From Aquatica leii (taxonomy: Eukaryota; Arthropoda; Insecta; Coleoptera; Lampyridae): a stretch of DNA of 64,000 bases. Shown piece by piece: positions 57,575 to 64,000 of this stretch. Position numbers and translations under genes: made by a program. The stretch covers positions 106,535,529 through 106,599,528 of the forward strand of contig CM069432.1 of assembly GCA_035610365.1 (NCBI GenBank). Reading direction: 5' to 3'. A model generated the notes under the pieces. The model saw nothing but the letters and a program-made list of their open reading frames with translations. It searched no databases and was not told the origin of the DNA. Position 1 is the stretch's first letter, and each line of letters opens with the position of its first letter.

Positions 57575-59838
57575 CGCGAATGCGAATTTATCAATTGCGG
57601 TAAAACGTAATTTTCCGGAATTAGTGTTTTATGGTTTTCCAAAAGATGCAGAACATAGTACAGAATGGATTATTACATCAAGTAAGTTAATTTTTAAGTT
57701 TCTTGTTTATCTTATGTTTAAAAAGAAATTTTAGAGAGTTTTAAATTTATTCTTTCAAGAGTGAGAAATGTGTTATCTATGCACAAATACTTATGTTTTG
57801 ACATATTTAGCAACAAAATAGAATTGCTTATTTATTTTTTTTTTGTTAAGTTTTTTATTTGGTTCAAGAAATGCGTCTTTAGCTGTATTAGACGAAGAAA
57901 AATTACGTAATCAATATTTATGTGATTTGCATTTTCACAATGATTCTGACTTAAAAAGTTCGCATCGTTTAACATCTAACGCAGTTCCTAAAACATACGA
58001 TAATGACAAAATTTCTGTTCTTATACCCAGTAAAATGTATTCAGGAAACAAAACTTGTTTAAATGATAAAAGTCAAGAACAAAATCAATTATTGACCACC
58101 AGCTCCAAATCAAAAGAGTGGGTAAGAATACTGATAAATTTTCCAGCAAATTTGCAAGGAAAGTCTTGAAAGCGCAAGTTAATAGAATCAGAATTTTTGA
58201 AAGAAAAAAATTACAAAAAAATAAAAATTCAATCACAAACTTTAAAATCAAAATCATTAAAAATTCACAGTTTATACATTGCGCTCGAACAACTGTTTAA
58301 GATCTAATGTTGAAAAACTCTAAACAAACGAACCTAAACTTTCAGTAAGTATGCAGTTGTTTCATTTCATTGTTTGGATTTCTTGTGAAACGAAATTAGC
58401 CATTTCGCTTTATTATAAATCACCAGCTGCATATTAAATGATACAAAAAAATTTAATACTATCTGAAATTTCAACTATACAGCATTGGATAGAAAAGTCT
58501 AAATTTAGAAGAAGTTGCAATTATTCTTTATTTAAACACTAAAAAATTCTACAATGAATGAAAAAGAAAAAATGTGCATAATTGTATTTGATAAAATGCC
58601 TTTAAAAAGTTTTAAAAATATTCAAAATCTATAATTTCATAAAACGATATAAAAGGATGTGAAATTCTTGGGCTAGAATAACGCAGCTATATTGTATAGC
58701 TAAAACTGCGTTAATTTTTACGACACGTGGTATTTATTCTACTTACAAATTAAGTTTTAGATAATGTTTCTAAATGTCATTTACAAGTAAAAGTTTTAGT
58801 TTGTAATTAGGGAAGTAATAATCGAAGTGCATTTTGTACTTTAGGTGTAAATGAAGGACAACGTTACTTCTTCCATAACGACAGCCAAATCGTTCCTCAT
58901 TTATTTAAAAGTATAAGTAACAATTGGTTAAACGGGCAGACAACAAATGTTTTTGTTTTTAGACGTAATTAAAACATATGAAATTGACAGTAGAGATCAT
59001 TCCAAAAACTGAGTTGCAAACTAGAATTACAAATTTTTAGTAAACGAGTATCTGTAGCAATGCAGACGGCAATACTAACAAACGAATTGAACACTTCTTC
59101 TGCAACTAATACTGCACAAATTCTTTTAAAAATGAATAAATTGTTTGACGTTCTAAATAGTAAAATTTTGTACAATCAGAATCCTGACAAATGCGGCCTA
59201 TCTATTCAAAATAAAGAAGAAATTAAAACGTTAAAACCCTGTTTGTCCTCTTTTAAAAATTCACAAGAAATAAGTTACACGGGAAAAGTCAGTAAACTTG
59301 TTTGCTTTAATAGTACGTGTGTTACCAGAAAGTCGGTTTTGTTGTTTTTTAAAGTGAACTAAAGAAATGTGTAAAATATGTTTTAACCAATTGTTTCAAT
59401 CAATATACACTAGAGAATTTATTTTCTATTATTCGACAAAAAGGTGGATACAGTCGTAATCCAACTGCACGCATCCTGCGTACTTCTTTTGGAATCTGCA
59501 CAATAATAAATCTGATGAAACCTACAAACAAAAATTGTGAAAATGATGACGATATCTACTTAATAGAAAAAATGAAAATGCGCTAAAAATATAATGCTAC
59601 TGTACAAACAGCAACTCATATACATTTGGCAGAAAAACGGTTCTCCCTAGGCAAATGCTCAATGGTTTATTTTGCGGGATGTCTTGCTAAAATATGTTTT
59701 GACAAATTTCAATGTTTAAAATGCAAGACTTTTTTTCAAGAAACGCAAAAATCATCCACGTTAAGGGATTCAGGCAAAATGCTTATAGTACATAGGATGT
59801 TTAAAATAAATCGCTACAATTTCCCTCAAATCTTTTAA
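57575..59838 (+). pseudogene. Decayed P-type THAP transposase, third lineage
   Basis: A first exon (to the donor at 57681) shows CEFINCGK and, after a frame change, FPELVFYGFPKDAEHSTEWI. The next exon (about 57850-58170) gives RNASLAVLDEEKLRNQYLCD, LHF (zinc-ligand C-x2-H) and SHRLTSNAVPKTY. A basic helix (58118-58260) follows, then weak traces of the catalytic core: 'CIIVFDKMPLKSF' (Asp kept), 'AMQTAILTNELNTSSATNTA' at 59060, 'LENLFSIIRQKGGYSRNPTA' at about 59405 (Glu motif kept) and 'MVYFAGCLAKICFDKFQCLK' with C-x2-C at about 59665. Many stops and frameshifts; no ends identified. It differs in sequence from the 47-50 kb copy. Confidence 0.7.
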
Positions 59839-60153
59839 TAGAAATTTGCTTGTATGTGTTTAATTAACAATTTGAAAAATACAAACATAAGATCAATGTC
59901 AGTAAAAAATTAATTAATACGTCGAACCATTGACTAAATACTTAATCAATGGTCGAACGTTGTTACATCTAGATATAAGAATGTTAATGAATCATGCTGT
60001 GGAGAACATTTATTTTATATCATAAAACATTTTACTACTCGATATCTATAAGTATTTTGTTAGAAATTCTAGATTGTTAAAACAAGACACTTTTAAATGT
60101 AATTACGTCTACATATTGCAAGATTTATTTGTAATGTATATTTTTTTTACAGT

Positions 60154-60387
60154 AAATAGCTATAAACGGTGGTAACACGTTGAAATTAGTTTAACACCCG
60201 CGAAATTCAAAATATGCTTTGAATAATTCTGCGGGATAAAACCACAACTTAAAAAGACATTGGGGGCAAGCAATGTCAATGCTATTGTGCAAACTCCACT
60301 AGAGTGTTTGATGGCAGAGCCATGTCATAGTGTGATTTTACTATGTGCCTAAAGTTTACTGTAAATAGCCACCGTTTATAGCTATTT
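60154..60387. mobile_element. 234-bp MITE with perfect 19-bp inverted ends
   Basis: AAATAGCTATAAACGGTGG at 60154-60172 is perfectly repeated in reverse at 60369-60387. The interior contains 'GGGATAAAACCACAACTTAA', 'GCAATGTCAATGCTATTGT' and CCACTAGAGTG, which also occur in the diverged relative at 21411-21600. Non-coding. Perfect ends suggest it is the younger of the two. No certain target duplication. Confidence 0.7.
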
Positions 60388-61467
60388 TGAATAATAATTT
60401 TTTTTCTATTGTATACTATTATGTAGTATTACTGGAAATATTAATAAAATATCTTTTAATTACATTGTTCATTTGAATCCATAAGTAAAAGAATAGTCGC
60501 TTGATAGCGTAAACTAATTCAACCAAAGTTTTTTACATCATCAAAATGTTTACAAATAACACAAAAAAGAAACAAAACGTATTTGGATATCAATAACTCA
60601 GTAGTAATGCAGATTTTGAATAAGAAGATAAATAAATTGCCATTTTAATTTGCTCCGTCTTTCATTGTCTGTGCACGTTATTTATAGAAAACTAAAATAT
60701 CCGCGTGTGATACTTTTTTTTTCGGTTCTTCCTATTTACATAACTTATTTGTTTGTTTTTGTTCAGTGAATTAATATCGGCTAATCTACAACAAATGTTT
60801 AGGTTTACTATTTTCAATAAATTAAATGTATTTGATAACGCATTAACAAAAGCATCTGCATAGAATCGTAATTGTTTCCAAATTACGCTTAAGACAACAT
60901 CGTCTTTATTGTCATTTGTACAAAAGAACTTCTTCTAGCATTTTTTATTTATTTGCTGATAAGCTGTGTTCCAGACCATATCAAAGACTTGGTTATGTTT
61001 TTAAGGTTTTTGATAAAACAGACGAAAGTAAAATTTTTCGTTACTATACGACGATACTCGTTTATTACGTTTTAGTCTAAAGGTTGAATGATTAATAAAA
61101 GGATGACTTGGTGGGTTATCTAATAGCAACAACGCTGTCATTGGAAGTTTCTACTCTTAAGAAATTTTTTGATTTGGGAATTGGATATGAGTAAATTACA
61201 AGTTTTAAGTTAATAACATTTGTGATTACATATTTATTGTCATACCTTAAATGAAATCATTGTAGGAATGTATTTATAATTTCTTATCACCCGTTTTCAT
61301 CAGCATTGGCAAGTTATTGTATATTTTTTATACCGTAGTATTAATTTTGTTTGTACTGATAACTTTTAACCAGATATAGACAGCAGTCGAATTTTGAAAG
61401 TTTAGACTAAAAAAGTATATTTTAATAATTGTGCAATATTTTGAAAATGGTCAAATCAAATTTTCAT
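60388..61467. other. AT-rich intergenic sequence, nothing recognised
   Basis: No ORF or repeat structure stood out on either strand. Confidence 0.45.
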
Positions 61468-61707
61468 TTAACCCTGCGGTGGGCGCAATAGTAACAGCAA
61501 CATGTTCGGGCGCAATAAATCTATCAGATTACTAATATTAACCGGCTTGTTATTATTTGTTAAACTGTTTTAAATTATTTTCTAAGAATTTAGTATTAGA
61601 TTACAAACTATAGAAAGTAGCTTGCTAGTAGACTGCGCAGTCTCGAAGCGACGAAAATATCTTAAGGATTGCACCCGCACAATCTGTCAGATTGATTGCG
61701 CTCGACG
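61468..61707. mobile_element. piggyBac-like end fragment
   Basis: TTAA at 61468-61471 is followed by CCCTGCGGTGGGCGCAATA, the TTAA|CCC arrangement of piggyBac ends. A subterminal inverted pair of about 23 bp (GGGCGCAATAAATCTATCAG.. at 61508; reverse at 61681-61703) is typical of the family. No opposite end with GGG|TTAA was found and no transposase is present. Confidence 0.4.
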
Positions 61708-63046
61708 CACAGTGGGATATTTGACGAATCTCGGCGGTCAATTTTATGAACTGCAGATAATGATCAAATGGACATATACATCAAAAAACTGAATCACTGA
61801 GGAATCATGAGACACAATTGTAATATCGCTAATTACCCTTGTACTCTGTATTATTACCTCAAACTAGAGCGTAGTGTGAATTGTATCGGAGTAAAATAAC
61901 CGTTGTTTTAAACGTTCCATTTTCGAAAATAAATACGTTCATTTCTAGATTTAATTAAAATTGAGCAGTAATGAATATTGATGAACCAGCTATGTGTTCA
62001 CATTTTTAATAGATTGCTATTGTTAAAAAGATATTTTTAATAACTTCAAAAGTAATTTAAAATTAAAAATAAATTTAAAAAAAATTCTGTTATGTTGTAA
62101 AATCACAAAAGTTTTAGTTATATTTCCAAACATTTCCACGCTAAATTTCTTTTTGTATTAATAAATTTAGACTTTTATGTTTGTGTTTTCGTTTAAATTG
62201 ACTACGAATTTGCACGACTTTTGAAATGAAGGGATGAAGTAGGCATTCTAATTACTGCGCTTTTAACCTTATTTTTGATATGAATTGCAATTTAAACAAA
62301 ATTGTTGTTATTAATATTTTTGGAACGATCATATGTATGTAATTAAACAAATGAAATTAAACATTTAACAAAACTTTAAGACAAAATTAAGATTAATTAT
62401 TGATGTACCCAAGCTTGGATATGACCCTTATCTAACAGATTGACCAACATTTAATATATCACTTTAAAAGTTATTCTAGAAACCATGTATAGTAGCTGCA
62501 ATATTAATTTGCAAAAGTTAAAAAAATATACAGACAAAAAACAGCCGAATTCTATGTGCAATTATATTCTTGGCTCCCAATGTCGCCCATGATACACAAG
62601 ATCTTAATTCATGGTCCAATTGTAATAGAAAATACTATACTACTAATCGGCTAATTGTCAAAAGAAGCAGCCGGATAAACAATTTGCAATAATTCCGTAA
62701 AAATTTTAACGTATTTTTTGTTATAAACATATTCTTAATAGATTGCTTTTGAGTTCGGATCTAGTGTTGACGAATATGGGAACCACGATAAGAAAAAAGA
62801 CAAAATCATTTTTAAAAAAGGCTTTAGAAATGTTACTGGCGATGGAATCTTATGATAGTCTTAATTAAGTGGACTCCAATCATGAAGAAACAAATATTGC
62901 ATTGTTAACAATGTGCCCAGTAACCTCTAAATAGAGCAAATTTTTTTTATGTCTTTGTATATAACCATATTAATTTACTAATTGATACGCTTAAATTAAC
63001 AGAAATATAATTTTGGCCGCCCAGATTCGCCAAATATCCTACTGTG
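61708..63046 (+). mobile_element. Unclassified TIR transposon (CACAGTGGG ends) with transposase relic
   Basis: CACAGTGGGATATTTGACGA at 61708 onward and the reverse of 63010-63046 (CACAGTAGGATATTTGGCGA..) match over about 37 bp with roughly five differences. GACG occurs at the left junction and one base beyond the right end, a possible 4-bp target duplication. A transposase-like fragment lies inside (about 62565-62690, plus). The ends resemble a class of arthropod elements starting CACAGTGG that I cannot place in a named superfamily. Confidence 0.5.
62565..62690 (+). pseudogene. Transposase-like fragment ('PMSPMIHKILIHGP..SKEAAG')
   Basis: The frame reads PMSPMIHKILIHGPIVIENT, ILLIG, a stop, then LSKEAAG. 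Uncharacterised arthropod proteins of transposon origin have a conserved block of the type 'P(M/L)xxxxHKxLxHGxxIIxxxxLPIGxLSEEAxExRNK', and this fragment fits it. The stop and the loss of reading frame after about 62690 mark it as dead. No catalytic residue can be pointed to. Function is inferred only from its place between inverted ends. Confidence 0.4.
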
Positions 63047-63340
63047 TGACGGAGGGATAAATATGTTAACAAATGATATTCTAAAGTAATCTAAATATTC
63101 CCTTTTTTAATTTTACTGTAACGTAAATATTTCAAAAACTGATAATAATGTTAACAAAGATTTAGGTTTTACGTATACACTTATTAGATCATTAGATTGA
63201 TAATATTAAAATTGGGAAACTCTAAGCGAAATTCGCTTTGCTTTTTTTTAAATTTTGTTAATAAATTTAAAAGTAAAAAATCAAATAACCCAGTAAAATC
63301 AGCAAGACTAAAATAATTACAATTGATATTTTATTTCCAG
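63047..63340. other. Short AT-rich spacer, probable intron of the P-type relic
   Basis: It ends with a TTTTATTTCCAG acceptor directly before an open P-type transposase segment. No other content recognised. Confidence 0.4.
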
Positions 63341-64000
63341 GCGATTTTAAGCAGGTTGAGTCACCATTAAAAAAAGTTTTAACAATAACAAAACTAGTTA
63401 ATGTACGATCTTATTTAACTTCAAAAAGAAATATTACTTATTTAGAACCAAACCAGGAAATTGACAAAATCATTAGTTTTGTCAACGATTTGTCACTGAA
63501 AAAAGCCGTTCAGATTCTTGAGAGCAGTACAAAGAGACATCGTTTCTGTAAAGATTATGAAATTACAAAATAAACTAAATCGACAAAAAAGAATTCGAAA
63601 ACAGTATTTCATATCTTCTTAAAAACAAGAAAGCATCATTTAAAACGTTTATTGGTATGCAATGCTTTTATTAAAAAAAAGCATCGTAAAAAACAACAGA
63701 AAAACAGTTAGCATTCGCTATCTTTGTATTATGAATCGCCTTATTCTTATAAATTTATGTTTCTCGATTTAGGTTTTGTTTTAGCCAAAATTTTCTACTA
63801 TCAAGTTTTGGTTGAGAATAGCTAATTTGAAAGCACGTAGAAACAACTGTCTTACAGAAAAACTGAAAAGAAGAGTAGACGGAATGGCAGATAAAAAACA
63901 GTGCGTTGTAACGTTTGATAAAACTACGCTAAGAACTTGTTTACATTACAATCGCTACTGGGATAAACCAAGCCAGATTCTAAACTCCATAGAAGTGACT
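63341..64000 (+). pseudogene. P-type THAP transposase, fourth lineage, runs off the window
   Basis: After the acceptor at 63340 the frame reads DFKQVESPLKKVLTITKLVN.., a linker of about 77 codons, then in another frame KLQNKLNRQKRIRKQYF (basic coiled-coil segment). Further on come FSTIKFWLRIANLK and LTEKLKRRVDGMADKKQCVV, TFDKTTLRTCLHYNRYWDKP. This matches the start of a P/THAP9-type catalytic core, with the first catalytic Asp kept in 'VVTFDK'. At least two frame breaks and stops are present, so it is a relic here. The remaining core should lie beyond 64000. It is distinct from the other three copies. Confidence 0.65.

Noticed and set aside
1-64000. CRISPR arrays, tRNA and rRNA genes, bacterial operons
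   Set aside because: Repeats present are transposon ends, satellites or microsatellites; no regularly spaced short repeats with unique spacers and no cloverleaf with intact A and B boxes were seen.

Overview
This is a strongly AT-rich, gene-poor stretch of an insect nuclear genome. The best host gene is a seven-transmembrane insect odorant receptor (Orco/OR family) on the minus strand at 27834-28797. Its N-terminal style (a '..TGLWP' motif after about 35 residues) fits Coleoptera best, but the order is an inference. No prokaryotic features, CRISPR arrays, rRNA or tRNA genes were seen. Almost everything else that can be recognised is transposable-element sequence of many superfamilies, often nested.

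Layout. 0-5 kb: fossil LTR-retroelement pieces (Ty1/copia Gag, Ty3/gypsy Gag-protease), a cluster of perfect heat-shock elements beside a TATA-like run, and a decayed Helitron helicase. 5-7.1 kb: a Tc1/mariner-like transposon whose left terminal repeat has become a tandem array of about 250-bp units. 5.2 and 9.1-9.5 kb: two oppositely oriented copies of a (TA)n-plus-GGCACC repeat. 10.7-14.6 kb: a decayed PIF/Harbinger transposon, a 357-bp MITE inserted in one of its ORFs, and a short deletion derivative 1.5 kb away. 17-19 kb: a dispersed repeat and a palindrome with hammerhead-ribozyme-like cores of Penelope type. 21-26 kb: three terminal-inverted-repeat elements, one nested in another. 27.8-28.8 kb: the odorant receptor, with a second exon found by splice-site reading. 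30.8-31.3 kb: a possible two-exon small ORF.

34.2-46.3 kb: a mariner-like element with about 465-bp inverted ends, several MITE families (one with CpG-rich ends, several starting CACTG/CACAG with TA targets), a Penelope-like 3' end with a hammerhead core, and a foldback. 46.3-51.7 kb: a P-superfamily transposon with both terminal inverted repeats, a matching target duplication and a nearly complete THAP-type transposase; it is the most intact element in the window. 51.7-55.4 kb: Penelope-like fragments, a THAP-exon remnant of a second P-type copy, and a hAT element containing another hAT MITE with a perfect 8-bp duplication. 57.6-59.8 and 63.3-64.0 kb: two more diverged P-type transposase relics. 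60-63 kb: a small MITE, a piggyBac-like end and an unclassified TIR element with a transposase fragment.

The elements do not form a pathway. The window reads as an accessory graveyard in which successive waves of elements inserted into one another, next to a single chemosensory gene. All family names come from motif recognition by eye, without database searches.
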